From contig CAIKUQ010000055.1 of NCBI GenBank assembly GCA_903830655.1, positions 1-41,500 on the forward strand: a stretch of 41,500 nucleotides of DNA, given 5' to 3'. Source of the DNA: an uncultured Actinomycetes bacterium (GTDB lineage: Bacteria; Actinomycetota; Acidimicrobiia; Acidimicrobiales; RAAP-2). Made by a program: the position numbers and the translations under genes. The first letter of the stretch is position 1. Every line of letters begins with the position of its first letter. This document shows positions 6,553 to 15,244 of the stretch, piece by piece. The notes under the pieces are model-generated. The model was given only the letters and a program-made list of their open reading frames with translations, did no database searches and was not told the DNA's origin.

Positions 6553-8952
6553 ATGCGAGCTCGCAAACGCCCACTCCTCTTCGCCTCGGTGGCGCTCTTG
6601 AGCGCAGGGTGTATTCCCGCCGTTGCTTCGGCCAGTTTGCCCCGAGTTGTGGTCGCCCACGTCTCACCCACCTACGGAACGCCCACCACGGCACTGACCC
6701 GGGCCTCACTCTTTGATGTGGTGTTGAAGCCACGCGAGGCGGACCTCGCAACATACTTGGCAGACCTCACCAACCCGGCTTCGCCAAACTATCGTCACTT
6801 CTTAACGACCAATGAATTTGCCCAACGCTTTGGCCCGACCCCGGAGGCGATTCGCACGGTGCGCACCTACCTCACACAAAACGGTCTCACCATCAAGCAC
6901 CTCAATCGAGCGGGCACGATTATGCAGGTATCGGGAACCACCGCTGAGATCGCGCACGCTTTTTCCGCAACCCTTCTCACCTACCGCTACGGCGCACTCA
7001 CGAACCTGGCCCTGGCCACGAGCGCCACACTGCCCCAATCAATTGGGCAGTATGTGAAGACCGTTGTCGGACTGAGCGGCATTATCACCCAGCAATCAAA
7101 AGTTGCGCGAACGAACACCACCGCGCGAACGACTGCTCCAAGTTTTTGTTCCAACAACGGGACTAGCGATAGCACGAGTACGAGTACGACGCCCGGAACT
7201 AACGGCTATGACCTCTCCCAGCAGGGTCGACTGTATGGTTTGAGCGCTCAGTGGAGTGCGGGTCACTACGGCGTCGGTGAAGAAATTGCCATGTACGAGC
7301 TCTCAAGTTTCTCCTCCACCGACGTCAACGCATATAAATCTTGTTACGGCCTCACTAATTCAATACAGACCATCAACGTCGATGGCGGACCACAGACCGC
7401 TGACAATTCGCAGGGCCTAAAGGAGGCCAACCTCGATATTGAAGAGGCGGCCGGTCTCGCCCCGGGGGCAACGATTGTGGTCTACCAAACCTCACAGAAT
7501 GTAAGCACGGGCGCGCTCGATAACTACGCCCAAATTGCCGACGATAACTCCACGCAGATCGTGTCGAGTTCGTGGGGGGCCTGCGAATACGACACGTCGA
7601 GCCAACCCATAGCAGAGCAGTTGATTTTCCAGCAGATGGCCGTTCAGGGCCAGACTGTATTCTCGGCTGCTGGCGACAATGGATCAAGTGACTGCACGGG
7701 CAGTTCTCAGATTTCCATTCCGAATTCGAATGTGTATTTCCCCGACACCTTTTTAAGTGTTGATGACCCCAGCTCACAACCCTTCGTGACAGCGGTCGGT
7801 GGACTAACCGTTTCCGATATCACCGCCACACCAACGGTCTGGGATGTTCAGTGCATCAACCAAGCCGAGCCCGCTACCTGTGACACGGCCTCGGGCGGTT
7901 ACGCTCAAGGTGGTGGAGGTGGCCTGAGCTCGGTGTGGAGTTTGCCCACCTGGCAACAAACAGCGGCGAGCACTCTTTCGCCAGCCCCCACGATGCGAAT
8001 GCTGCCCGACCTTTCGGTAATGGCCGACCCCAATACCGGTTTCATCGTCTTCGACAGTGGTGGTTGGTCGGGCGTTGGGGGAACTTCCATTGGCTCACCA
8101 CTGATGTCCGCACTTCTCGCGGTGGCCGCTACTACGTGTGGTGTCACGAATTTCGGATCGATTAATCCGACGCTCTACTCAATGCCAAGTTCGAGTTTCG
8201 TCGACGTCGGTGCGGTCAATCCAAATTCGAACGCTATTGCCTACGGCTTCGACTCCTATTCGAGTGGCGTGGGATATGACTTAGCCAGCGGATTGGGAAC
8301 GCCTTCGGCCACGAGTTCGTTCATCAATAACCTCTGCCCTGGCGGCCCCCAAGCTGCTCACTCTTCGGCCGCTGCGGCAAGCACCTCGCTCGTGGCCAAC
8401 GGCTCGGGTTCCACCGTCTCGGTAACGGTGCGCGACCGCCTGGGTGCTCTCGTGGCGGGGGCCACGGTCGGACTTACTTTCACCACCACCGCTCTCACCC
8501 CCGTTATTGTCAATGGGGAATCCGACCCCGCTCAACCACTAATCGCCACCACCAATGGTGCCGGAGTAGCGACATTCGTTATCAATTCTGCTTCCGCCGG
8601 AACCGTGAGCGTTACCCCGCTCATTGGCGCACAGGCCATCGGGCAACCGCTCAGTATTCTCTTTACCGCACCAGTGGTGCGACACGTGCCAACAACCCCC
8701 TCGATCACTAGGCTCACCGCACTGGTCAAAGCCATGAACGTTGTCGCTCACGCCCCCAGTTCAAACGGTGGCTCGCCCATAACTCACTATCAATACTCAC
8801 TCAATAGCAAGGCGTGGGTGAGTGTTGGCGCGGCTAGTACTTTCAACATCACTAAGTTGAGCTCGAGGTTCCGGTATTCCGTTCGCGTGAGGGCACAGAA
8901 TGCTGTGGGATTCTCACCCGCTAGCGCCGCCAAGGTCATTACGACCCGCTAA
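6553..8952 (+). CDS. Secreted sedolisin (S53, kumamolisin-like) serine-carboxyl protease with Ig-like and Fn3 domains
   Basis: A 799-residue exported endopeptidase of the family that works at acid pH. A signal peptide (1-27) is followed by a pro-kumamolisin activation domain (about 35-175) and the catalytic domain (about 200-590). Active-site residues are all present: Glu291 and Asp295 in KEANLDIE, oxyanion Asp375 in AAGDNG, and nucleophile Ser512 in GGTSIGSP. The Ca-binding end (GYDLASGLGTP) is also seen. Behind it come an invasin/Big-like domain (about 605-690) and a fibronectin type III domain (about 703-798), probably for substrate or surface attachment. GTG at 6547 would add two residues, but the -10 position favours this ATG. 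The next secreted gene follows after 55 nt. Confidence 0.9.
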   Translation: MRARKRPLLFASVALLSAGCIPAVASASLPRVVVAHVSPTYGTPTTALTRASLFDVVLKPREADLATYLADLTNPASPNYRHFLTTNEFAQRFGPTPEAIRTVRTYLTQNGLTIKHLNRAGTIMQVSGTTAEIAHAFSATLLTYRYGALTNLALATSATLPQSIGQYVKTVVGLSGIITQQSKVARTNTTARTTAPSFCSNNGTSDSTSTSTTPGTNGYDLSQQGRLYGLSAQWSAGHYGVGEEIAMYELSSFSSTDVNAYKSCYGLTNSIQTINVDGGPQTADNSQGLKEANLDIEEAAGLAPGATIVVYQTSQNVSTGALDNYAQIADDNSTQIVSSSWGACEYDTSSQPIAEQLIFQQMAVQGQTVFSAAGDNGSSDCTGSSQISIPNSNVYFPDTFLSVDDPSSQPFVTAVGGLTVSDITATPTVWDVQCINQAEPATCDTASGGYAQGGGGGLSSVWSLPTWQQTAASTLSPAPTMRMLPDLSVMADPNTGFIVFDSGGWSGVGGTSIGSPLMSALLAVAATTCGVTNFGSINPTLYSMPSSSFVDVGAVNPNSNAIAYGFDSYSSGVGYDLASGLGTPSATSSFINNLCPGGPQAAHSSAAAASTSLVANGSGSTVSVTVRDRLGALVAGATVGLTFTTTALTPVIVNGESDPAQPLIATTNGAGVATFVINSASAGTVSVTPLIGAQAIGQPLSILFTAPVVRHVPTTPSITRLTALVKAMNVVAHAPSSNGGSPITHYQYSLNSKAWVSVGAASTFNITKLSSRFRYSVRVRAQNAVGFSPASAAKVITTR

Positions 8953-8968
8953 AAACAAACTCACAACC

Positions 8969-8974
8969 TAGAAT
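8969..8974 (+). promoter_or_regulatory. -10 element before the large secreted-protein gene
   Basis: TAGAAT lies directly against a possible GTG start at 8975, which therefore would not be transcribed intact. Transcription from here would give a leader of about 27 nt to the TTG at 9008. Confidence 0.4.
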
Positions 8975-9007
8975 GTGTTCACGTCCCTTAGGTACCGAAA
9001 GGCTCTT

Positions 9008-11452
9008 TTGACTCTTCGTCGCACTGCGCTTTGCGTTCTCGTCATTATTTCGGCGACCCTGGGCCTCACCTCACTATTGCGCGCTACTACGAGTGCGGCG
9101 GTCACCGCCTATCCGCTCTATTCCTTCATCAACTCCGGAGTCGGGGCCCTCCCTTGGAATGGGCAAACTTCGCCGCAACTCACCAATAACACGTTGATGA
9201 CTGGTGCGCCACACTCAATCACTAACTCCACCGAGGGAGTCGTGGCGTACCTCACCAGCAAAAAGGACATCGCCCTCTACACCTTGCCCGCGACGGGCAC
9301 TGCGGCGTGGACCAACTACTCCGCTGGGTATAACGTGCCGACCCCCGCGGCCGACCCCGTGCCGTTCTTTGACCCCAACGGCAATGTCGACATGCTCTAC
9401 GTCGACCAATCGGGAAACCTCGACCTGATCACTGGCAACGACCCGGTGAGCGCGGGCTGGTCTCACCTCAATGCCAACCAACTCTGGCAACCACATGTTG
9501 TGACCAACCTCAGTGATCTCACTGGCCAATTAGCCCAAGGCGTTCCGAGTGTGATTCTCTCAGGAAACGTACTTACCATCTCCTTTCGCACCGCTAGCAG
9601 CACGCTCGAAGTTCTCTCGATGAACTTTGTGACCGATCAGCCAATCCCGGTGATTGCCATGATCGCAACCCCCTTGAGCGTGCCCACCGCAACGCCCAGC
9701 AGTACCACGACTACTTCCAGCTCTACAACCACCAGCAGCACCAGCTCAACCACCTCGACCAGTACGACGACGACCACCGCTCCGCCAACTACTCCGGGCA
9801 CCGTGGCGAGCGATCCAATTTTGTTGCCCACCAACCCACCGAGCCTCGCGGTGACTACCAGTAACAACCACGCCTTGGTCTTCATCGCGATCAACGCGGC
9901 CTTGGGAACTTGGCACAGTGTTGACGTGACCCTCGCTACGAGAATTAGTGCGCGTGGATCACTGGCGGCGACCACTCTGAATAACAACCTCGTGCTAGTT
10001 GGCCTCTCGACTTCTCAGTGCATCCAACTCTTCCAAACCCCATTGAGTTCCTTTAGTGCTGGCCCCACCTTCACCGCACCCACCTGGAGCGTTCAAAATG
10101 TCGAGGGCGCGACAACGCTCGCTGCCGCGAGCAACCCCAGTGCCGCTCTAAATGGCGTGCCCCTCATGGCTGGTCTGCTGTCGGTCAATACAGTGGGCAC
10201 CTCGCTGTTCATCTCCGGCCAAGCTTCAGACTGGGGTGACCTTTTTTCTTTCACTGGCGCCCAGAACGCCACGCAATGGTCCGCCACGGACGTTTCGGCC
10301 ACGGGTGGGCAAAATGCGAAGAGTGTGGGGCCGGCCGTAGCGGGGCTCACCGTATCGGGTCAACTCTCTTTGTACGCCGCGGGTGTATCGGTGCCCATTC
10401 CTCAGGGCACCGGCGTCTACGCCATTCCCGACTCCAACCTGAGCCAAGCCATCACCGATGGTTGGCCGGTCATCTCTGATACGGGCGGTCTCGGTGCATT
10501 GCTCTCACCGTGGGTGGACATACTTCCCTATTCCACCTGCAACGCCAGTCATGTTGTCAATTGCGAAGACTTCATCACGGGCCGCGCAATCGCACAATCG
10601 CACCGCAACGTCGCATGGATTTCCTTCTGGACTGTGTCCGGGCCTATTGCTGGATCCACCCCCGCCGATCCCATGAGCAACGCCAACTATTACCACCACG
10701 GTTACATGGCGGGACGCGCAGTCGCGACACAGATTGATCTCTATCGGGCCCAAGGAATGGGAATCAAGCCAAATTGGGTTGTCTTTGACCCTGAAGGATG
10801 GCCCGACTCCCACTCAGGGCTTGACTCCCCGAGCCCAAGCGCAGCGTCTATCGCAAAATACTCGGCCTACTGGCAGAACATGTTGCGCGGCTGGGCCGAA
10901 GGGCTGGCTTCGGTAGACGCCACGTTAAGCCCAGGTGTCTACGCGAACCAGGGCGAGTACATTCGATACCAATTGGCGAGTCTCGCCATGCCCGTCTTTC
11001 CCGCAATCGCTTTTGGCAATGGTTCGCAAATCGTCGCTCGTGGAACCTTGACCGCTGGAGTCACCGTTGGGGCAACCTCTATTCAGGTGAGTACGAGTCA
11101 GGGTTTTGACGCAAACCAATACTTGGGTTTTATCGATGGCACACACACCGAAACGGTTCAAATTGCGAGCAGCTACAACGGAACCAGTCTCACCATTCCA
11201 TTGACTTCCGCTGTGCAGTTCACCCACCCGAGTGCCAGCATGGTCGCGACCGTTATTCCGCCACATCGTTTGACCGGGATGACCGGGTCTAACATTCGCG
11301 GATGGATTGCCTTTAACGCGACCTGCGGAACCGCGGCCTGGCAGCGGTGGGCGCTAAAGGTAGAAACTCAAATTCTCAACGGACCAGTGTGGAACGGTCA
11401 GTTCAATACCTTGCAATTCGATCCTGGTCTGTACTGCGCGCCCGCGCATTAA
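9008..11452 (+). CDS. Large secreted protein with Ser/Thr linker and glycoside-hydrolase-like C-terminal domain
   Basis: An exported protein of 814 residues (signal peptide about 1-32). The N-terminal half (about 35-225) and the middle part (about 275-475) look like repeated beta-rich modules, perhaps a propeller. A Ser/Thr tract of about 35 residues separates them (near 230-265). The C-terminal part (about 505-814) resembles glycoside-hydrolase-like TIM barrels, with a strand ending in an acidic pair in VVFDPEGW, and is interrupted by a small beta domain (about 675-755). No enzyme family is certain. TTG at 9008 is preferred because AAAGG lies 5 nt before it and a -10 lies at 8969; GTG at 8975 would add 11 residues. 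It may work with the adjacent protease outside the cell. Confidence 0.65.
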   Translation: MTLRRTALCVLVIISATLGLTSLLRATTSAAVTAYPLYSFINSGVGALPWNGQTSPQLTNNTLMTGAPHSITNSTEGVVAYLTSKKDIALYTLPATGTAAWTNYSAGYNVPTPAADPVPFFDPNGNVDMLYVDQSGNLDLITGNDPVSAGWSHLNANQLWQPHVVTNLSDLTGQLAQGVPSVILSGNVLTISFRTASSTLEVLSMNFVTDQPIPVIAMIATPLSVPTATPSSTTTTSSSTTTSSTSSTTSTSTTTTTAPPTTPGTVASDPILLPTNPPSLAVTTSNNHALVFIAINAALGTWHSVDVTLATRISARGSLAATTLNNNLVLVGLSTSQCIQLFQTPLSSFSAGPTFTAPTWSVQNVEGATTLAAASNPSAALNGVPLMAGLLSVNTVGTSLFISGQASDWGDLFSFTGAQNATQWSATDVSATGGQNAKSVGPAVAGLTVSGQLSLYAAGVSVPIPQGTGVYAIPDSNLSQAITDGWPVISDTGGLGALLSPWVDILPYSTCNASHVVNCEDFITGRAIAQSHRNVAWISFWTVSGPIAGSTPADPMSNANYYHHGYMAGRAVATQIDLYRAQGMGIKPNWVVFDPEGWPDSHSGLDSPSPSAASIAKYSAYWQNMLRGWAEGLASVDATLSPGVYANQGEYIRYQLASLAMPVFPAIAFGNGSQIVARGTLTAGVTVGATSIQVSTSQGFDANQYLGFIDGTHTETVQIASSYNGTSLTIPLTSAVQFTHPSASMVATVIPPHRLTGMTGSNIRGWIAFNATCGTAAWQRWALKVETQILNGPVWNGQFNTLQFDPGLYCAPAH

Positions 11453-11594
11453 ACAGTTCGCGGCGAGCACGATTTTCTTTAAGCGCCCAGCGAATAATGA
11501 GAGTCACCAGTGCGACGAGGACGACTAAAAAGAAGACAAAAACTAGCAAGAACTGGTTGGTGTAATTAGTCAGGAGAAACTGGCTGGCGAACAT
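11403..11594 (-). CDS. Small single-pass membrane protein
   Basis: A 63-residue protein with one strong membrane helix (about residues 13-35) followed by a basic cytoplasmic tail rich in Arg. It has no recognised family. Two things support it as a gene: its composition is that of a genuine small membrane protein, and TAAGAT lies exactly 6 nt before its ATG, as at other leaderless genes here. Its 3' end overlaps the end of the large secreted-protein gene by 50 nt on the opposite strand. Confidence 0.6.
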   Translation of the reverse strand: MFASQFLLTNYTNQFLLVFVFFLVVLVALVTLIIRWALKENRARRELFNARARSTDQDRIARY

Positions 11595-11600
11595 GGCCTC

Positions 11601-11606
11601 ATCTTA
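11601..11606 (-). promoter_or_regulatory. -10 element of a leaderless promoter (small membrane protein)
   Basis: TAAGAT on the minus strand ends 6 nt before the ATG at 11594. An 11-bp palindrome (GGTGT-C-ACACC, 11610-11620) lies just beyond it, between the two divergent genes. Confidence 0.45.
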
Positions 11607-11639
11607 TGTGGTGTCACACCCTTCGAGCAGAGTGTTGTC

Positions 11640-12431
11640 ATGACTTCAACCCTTGACTCCACAACTACCGTTTTACAAGCTTTGCGTGGAAATCGAGCCG
11701 AACGTCCTACGCCACGAACGGGCGACTCGGCGATTTTGCGCGCCGCTCTAGAAGACTCGCTCTACGCAATCGTCGGACCCCAGCATTTCTTTGATCCCCT
11801 CGTCATTCGCAGTCAAGATCTGCGTACCGAACCCCTGGTACTCACGACCGCCCTCCACTCTTTTGCTCGAGTACGCGGCATCATGATGCACCACGCCCTG
11901 CGACTGTTAAGTGTGGGATATTCCTTTTCGAATCCTTTCGAAGATCTCCTAGCGGCCTGGCGCTGCGAGGTGGGAGAAAACGAATTACTCTCATTCATTG
12001 ATCACCTAGATACCGAAGACCGTGCCAAATTCTCCACGGACATTGCCGCCCACACCGCGGCGTTACGTCATGGACTAGGAGCTATTGGTTCGGGCTGGTC
12101 ACTTCGCTCAACGGTTCGTGTAGCAAATTTACTCTGCGCTGGTGCAGTCGCCCTTCGTGACACTATTGATCTCGCTATTGACACGACCGGCAACGGAGCA
12201 AACTCCACCGTCTTGTTAGACCTCACGACCACCGCGCTCGATGAGACTAGTGAAAAAATACTTCGCTTTCACGCACTGAACCAAACGTTGCGCACTGGGG
12301 TTACCCCACTGCGCACTGGCGTGCTCTCGACTGCTACCGGCGAGCAACTAGTTCGAGATGTCACCACTGAGCTTCTCACCCAGGCGGTCGCTGATGTTCT
12401 TGAAGCGGCGGAACGAAAGTCTCACCCATGA
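11640..12431 (+). CDS. Protein with a degenerate PD-(D/E)XK (RecB-like) fold, function unknown
   Basis: A 263-residue soluble protein. The last third has the strand-strand-helix rhythm of RecB-type nuclease domains: a core strand DTIDLAID, a second strand VLLDLTTT, then a helix and ALNQTLRTGV. In active relatives the second strand ends in D-x-K or E-x-K. Here the lysine position is Thr, so nuclease activity is doubtful. I recall Actinobacteria having proteins with this pattern, but the assignment is tentative. The stop overlaps the ATG of the next gene, a probable paralogue in the same fold, by 4 nt. The start has no strong Shine-Dalgarno. Confidence 0.5.
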   Translation: MTSTLDSTTTVLQALRGNRAERPTPRTGDSAILRAALEDSLYAIVGPQHFFDPLVIRSQDLRTEPLVLTTALHSFARVRGIMMHHALRLLSVGYSFSNPFEDLLAAWRCEVGENELLSFIDHLDTEDRAKFSTDIAAHTAALRHGLGAIGSGWSLRSTVRVANLLCAGAVALRDTIDLAIDTTGNGANSTVLLDLTTTALDETSEKILRFHALNQTLRTGVTPLRTGVLSTATGEQLVRDVTTELLTQAVADVLEAAERKSHP

Positions 12432-13237
12432 CCTCATTGACTACCAGTTTCGTTTCACCGGGGGCGATGAATAGTCTCATCAACTCGGCCCCCGCCGAAA
12501 CCTTGGAAATTACGAGTGAACAACGCAGTGCTCTGGCTGAGCGTTTTCGTCAGGTCTCGCTCCCTCATCACCGTCGGCTTGACGCCTGGATGGTTGAGCG
12601 TGGAGCGGGGGTGCTAACTCCGTTTCGCTGGTCTCCCACAACCGCTCGTCGAGTCCTCGGCAACGCCGCGCTGCGCTATCGCCTCGCTCACCAGGTTTCG
12701 GCCATGGCGGCTCTTGACGAAGTGGTGGTTGACCACCTTTCGCGCGCCGCTTCTGGTTACGCCCGTCGAGGGTCACTGAGTACATGGCTCTGCGAACTCT
12801 CGACCGCCCAACTCGCGCTCGTGACCAGCGACGCCCTCAACTGGTCCCACTCGCTCGAAGAGATTGCCCGCTCGGTCGATGGCGCCGTGGAGGTGGCCGA
12901 CAGCGACGCGTATTACGACGTCGCAACCGGTCGAACCACCTTGCGCGGCCGACGCGACTTAATCTCCACCACTAGTGAACAGCGCACCATCATTCGTGTG
13001 CGAGCGGGCGCGCCGGGACGAACGGCCGGAGCGGGACTACGAGCTGATCTCACCATCGACGCCTTTTCTCAGCCCACTGGGCATGTCGCCCAGCAAATCA
13101 TCGGGGTTTGGCCCGACGCTGGCTTGCTGTTGCGGGTGGAGGGCTCACTAGAAGACCTAAAGGCGGGGGCGAGGGATTTGCTGCGGGTGGCGAACCTTCA
13201 GCACACCGCCTACTTCCAACGCGCACTCGCTAGTTAA
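12428..13237 (+). CDS. Partner protein, possibly of the same nuclease-like fold
   Basis: A 269-residue soluble protein translated from an ATGA overlap with the previous gene. Its C-terminal part repeats the pattern seen there: LRGRRDLIS, a strand TIIRVRAG, then AGLRADLTIDAF and a following strand ending WPDAG. This suggests the two are diverged copies of a PD-(D/E)XK-like fold that act together, perhaps as a heterodimer. No catalytic D/E-x-K is evident. No signal peptide or membrane helix is seen. typA follows after 38 nt. Function is unknown, and DNA repair or RNA processing would be guesses. Confidence 0.5.
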   Translation: MTSLTTSFVSPGAMNSLINSAPAETLEITSEQRSALAERFRQVSLPHHRRLDAWMVERGAGVLTPFRWSPTTARRVLGNAALRYRLAHQVSAMAALDEVVVDHLSRAASGYARRGSLSTWLCELSTAQLALVTSDALNWSHSLEEIARSVDGAVEVADSDAYYDVATGRTTLRGRRDLISTTSEQRTIIRVRAGAPGRTAGAGLRADLTIDAFSQPTGHVAQQIIGVWPDAGLLLRVEGSLEDLKAGARDLLRVANLQHTAYFQRALAS

Positions 13238-13275
13238 TTCAGCCGACCCCAATTAACTAGTAGCGTGGTCAGGTT

Positions 13276-15096
13276 ATGTCCTTACGCACGAACATTCGAA
13301 ATGTCGCCATTATTGCCCACGTAGACCATGGAAAGACCACGCTCGTGGACGCCATGCTGAGACAGACGGGGTCTTTTACCGCTCACGAGGCGGTGACCGA
13401 CCGTGTCATGGACTCTGGTGATCTCGAGCGCGAAAAGGGAATCACCATTCTCGCGAAGAACACTGCGGTTCTCTACAAGGACTTGATCATCAACATCATC
13501 GACACCCCTGGTCACGCCGACTTTGGTGGCGAGGTTGAACGTGGACTAGCCATGGTTGACGCCGTAGTACTGCTCGTTGACGCCGCGGAAGGCCCCCTGC
13601 CCCAAACGCGTTTCGTGCTGCGCAAAACCCTCGAAGCTCGCTTACCCGTTGTTCTCCTTATTAACAAGGTTGACCGTCCCGATGCCCGCATCGACGAAGT
13701 GGTCTCCGAAGTTGAAAACCTCTTCCTCGACCTCGACGCCGACGAAGAGCAGATCTCCTTTCCAATTCTCTACGCCAGTGCGCGTCAGGGTTGGGCCTCG
13801 ACCAATAAAGAAGACACCTCCGGTGACTTGACGCCTTTGTTTAAGGTCATCGAAGAGTACGTCCCCGCTCCCGAGTACGAAGAGGGCCATGGGCTCCAGG
13901 CGCTAGTTTGCAACCTCGACGCATCGCCCTACCTGGGTCGACTCGCTCTATGTCGTGTAATCAACGGAACGCTCACCCGCGGACAACGTGTGGCGTGGAT
14001 GCGTCTAGATGGCACGACCCAGTTCGCCAAAATCACCGAGCTCTTCATTACTAAGGCGCTCGAGCGCCAGCCTGCTGAATCAGCCGGCCCCGGTGACATC
14101 GTCGCCGTAGCGGGATTTGAAGAAATCACTATTGGTGAAACTCTCGCCGACCCGGATAATCCAATTGCGCTCACACCCTTGACCGTCGACGAACCAAGTC
14201 TGTCGATGACCATTGGTATCAACACCTCGCCGCTGAACGGTCAAGAAGGAAAACTTCTTACCGCTCGCGTGGTGAAGGACCGTTTGGACAAGGAACTCGT
14301 CGGAAACGTTTCTTTACGCGTGCTACCCACCGAACGTCCTGACGCATGGGAGGTTCAGGGTCGTGGTGAGCTACAACTCGCCATTTTGATCGAAACGATG
14401 CGTCGTGAAGGATTCGAACTCACCGTCGGTAAACCTCAGGTAGTTACTCGCCAAATTGACGGCAAGCTGCACGAGCCCATCGAGCACGTCACTATCGACA
14501 CCCCGGACGAGTTCGTTGGAAACATCACGACCTTGCTCGCTACCCGTAAGGGCACCATGGTTGACATGATCAACCACGGCACCGGCTGGGTCCGAATGGA
14601 ATGGCGCATTCCGGCTCGAGGTTTGGTAGGAATTCGTACTGAATTCATGACCGAAACTCGGGGATCGGGCATGATGCACTCAAACTTTGATGGATACGCT
14701 CCGTGGTTCGGCGATATTCGCCTACGTCAAAATGGCGTTCTTGTTTCTGACCGCCGTGGCATGACGACCGGTAATGCATTGCTCGACCTCGAAGAGCGTG
14801 GCGAATTGTTCGTTGGCGCTGGTGTGGAAGTGTACGAAGGGATGATCGTTGGGGAGAACTCTCGCTCCGAAGAGATGAACGTGAACCCGACCAAAGAAAA
14901 GAAGCTCACCAACATGCGCGCTTCTGGGTCAGATCACACCGAAAAGGTAACTCCCCCCACCATCTTGTCTCTCGAACAGGCGTTGGAATTCATCGCTGAG
15001 GACGAAGCGGTCGAAGTAACTCCAAAGTCAGTACGACTTCGCAAAGTAATTCTCGACCAGGCTTCGCGCGCACGTACTCGTAAAAAGGGCTCGTAA
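13276..15096 (+). CDS. typA: Ribosome-associated GTPase TypA/BipA
   Basis: A 606-residue translational GTPase that binds the ribosome and helps assembly of the large subunit and growth under stress. The G domain shows G1 AHVDHGKTT (about residues 15-23), the switch region with EREKGITI, G3 DTPGHADFGGEVER, and G4 NKVD. EF-Tu domain II (about 205-290), EF-G-like domains III and V (about 300-480) and the TypA-specific C-terminal domain follow. Length matches the family. A TAGCGT hexamer lies 9 nt before the ATG and would give a very short leader. The preceding pair of genes runs in the same direction. Confidence 0.97.
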   Translation: MSLRTNIRNVAIIAHVDHGKTTLVDAMLRQTGSFTAHEAVTDRVMDSGDLEREKGITILAKNTAVLYKDLIINIIDTPGHADFGGEVERGLAMVDAVVLLVDAAEGPLPQTRFVLRKTLEARLPVVLLINKVDRPDARIDEVVSEVENLFLDLDADEEQISFPILYASARQGWASTNKEDTSGDLTPLFKVIEEYVPAPEYEEGHGLQALVCNLDASPYLGRLALCRVINGTLTRGQRVAWMRLDGTTQFAKITELFITKALERQPAESAGPGDIVAVAGFEEITIGETLADPDNPIALTPLTVDEPSLSMTIGINTSPLNGQEGKLLTARVVKDRLDKELVGNVSLRVLPTERPDAWEVQGRGELQLAILIETMRREGFELTVGKPQVVTRQIDGKLHEPIEHVTIDTPDEFVGNITTLLATRKGTMVDMINHGTGWVRMEWRIPARGLVGIRTEFMTETRGSGMMHSNFDGYAPWFGDIRLRQNGVLVSDRRGMTTGNALLDLEERGELFVGAGVEVYEGMIVGENSRSEEMNVNPTKEKKLTNMRASGSDHTEKVTPPTILSLEQALEFIAEDEAVEVTPKSVRLRKVILDQASRARTRKKGS

Positions 15097-15120
15097 AAAA
15101 GGCCCCTTCGTCATTTCGTC

Positions 15121-15126
15121 TAGAAT
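15121..15126 (+). promoter_or_regulatory. -10 element of the tRNA-Ser promoter
   Basis: TAGAAT ends 7 nt before the first base of tRNA-Ser, so the primary transcript would begin almost at the mature 5' end. Confidence 0.5.
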
Positions 15127-15133
15127 GGCTAAC

Positions 15134-15221
15134 GGAGGGGTGACAGAGCGGCCGAATGTACCGGTCTTGAAAACCGGCGTGGGCTTGCCCACCGTGGGTT
15201 CAAATCCCACCCCCTCCGCCA
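15134..15221 (+). tRNA. tRNA-Ser (anticodon TGA)
   Basis: A class II tRNA of 88 nt with the 3' CCA encoded. The acceptor stem GGAGGGG (15134-15140) pairs with CCCCTCC (15211-15217), discriminator G at 15218. The anticodon stem CCGGT/ACCGG encloses loop CTTGAAA with TGA at 15168-15170, reading UCA and probably other UCN codons. A long variable arm (GTGGGC..GCCCAC) and a T-arm with TTCAAAT in a GTGGG/CCCAC stem complete it. Confidence 0.97.
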
Positions 15222-15244
15222 TGAGGCCTCAGTGGCCGGTCAAC

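Noticed and set aside
5989..6660. A 223-codon open frame on the minus strand across the DUF4395 gene
   Set aside because: It is the complement of a well-supported membrane protein gene with its own promoter; the translation is hydrophilic, low in complexity and has no start signal.
7373..7777. Long minus-strand frame inside the sedolisin gene
   Set aside because: It is antisense to the catalytic domain, whose active-site residues are all intact, and its translation has the Arg/Pro/Ser bias of shadow frames.
9700..9790. Repetitive AC/CC-rich stretch that looks like a short tandem repeat
   Set aside because: It encodes a Ser/Thr linker with varied codons in frame; no exact tandem unit.
11347..11565. 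Plus-strand 72-codon frame across the end of the large secreted-protein gene
   Set aside because: Its composition is not protein-like, and the opposite-strand frame has a transmembrane helix and a matching -10.
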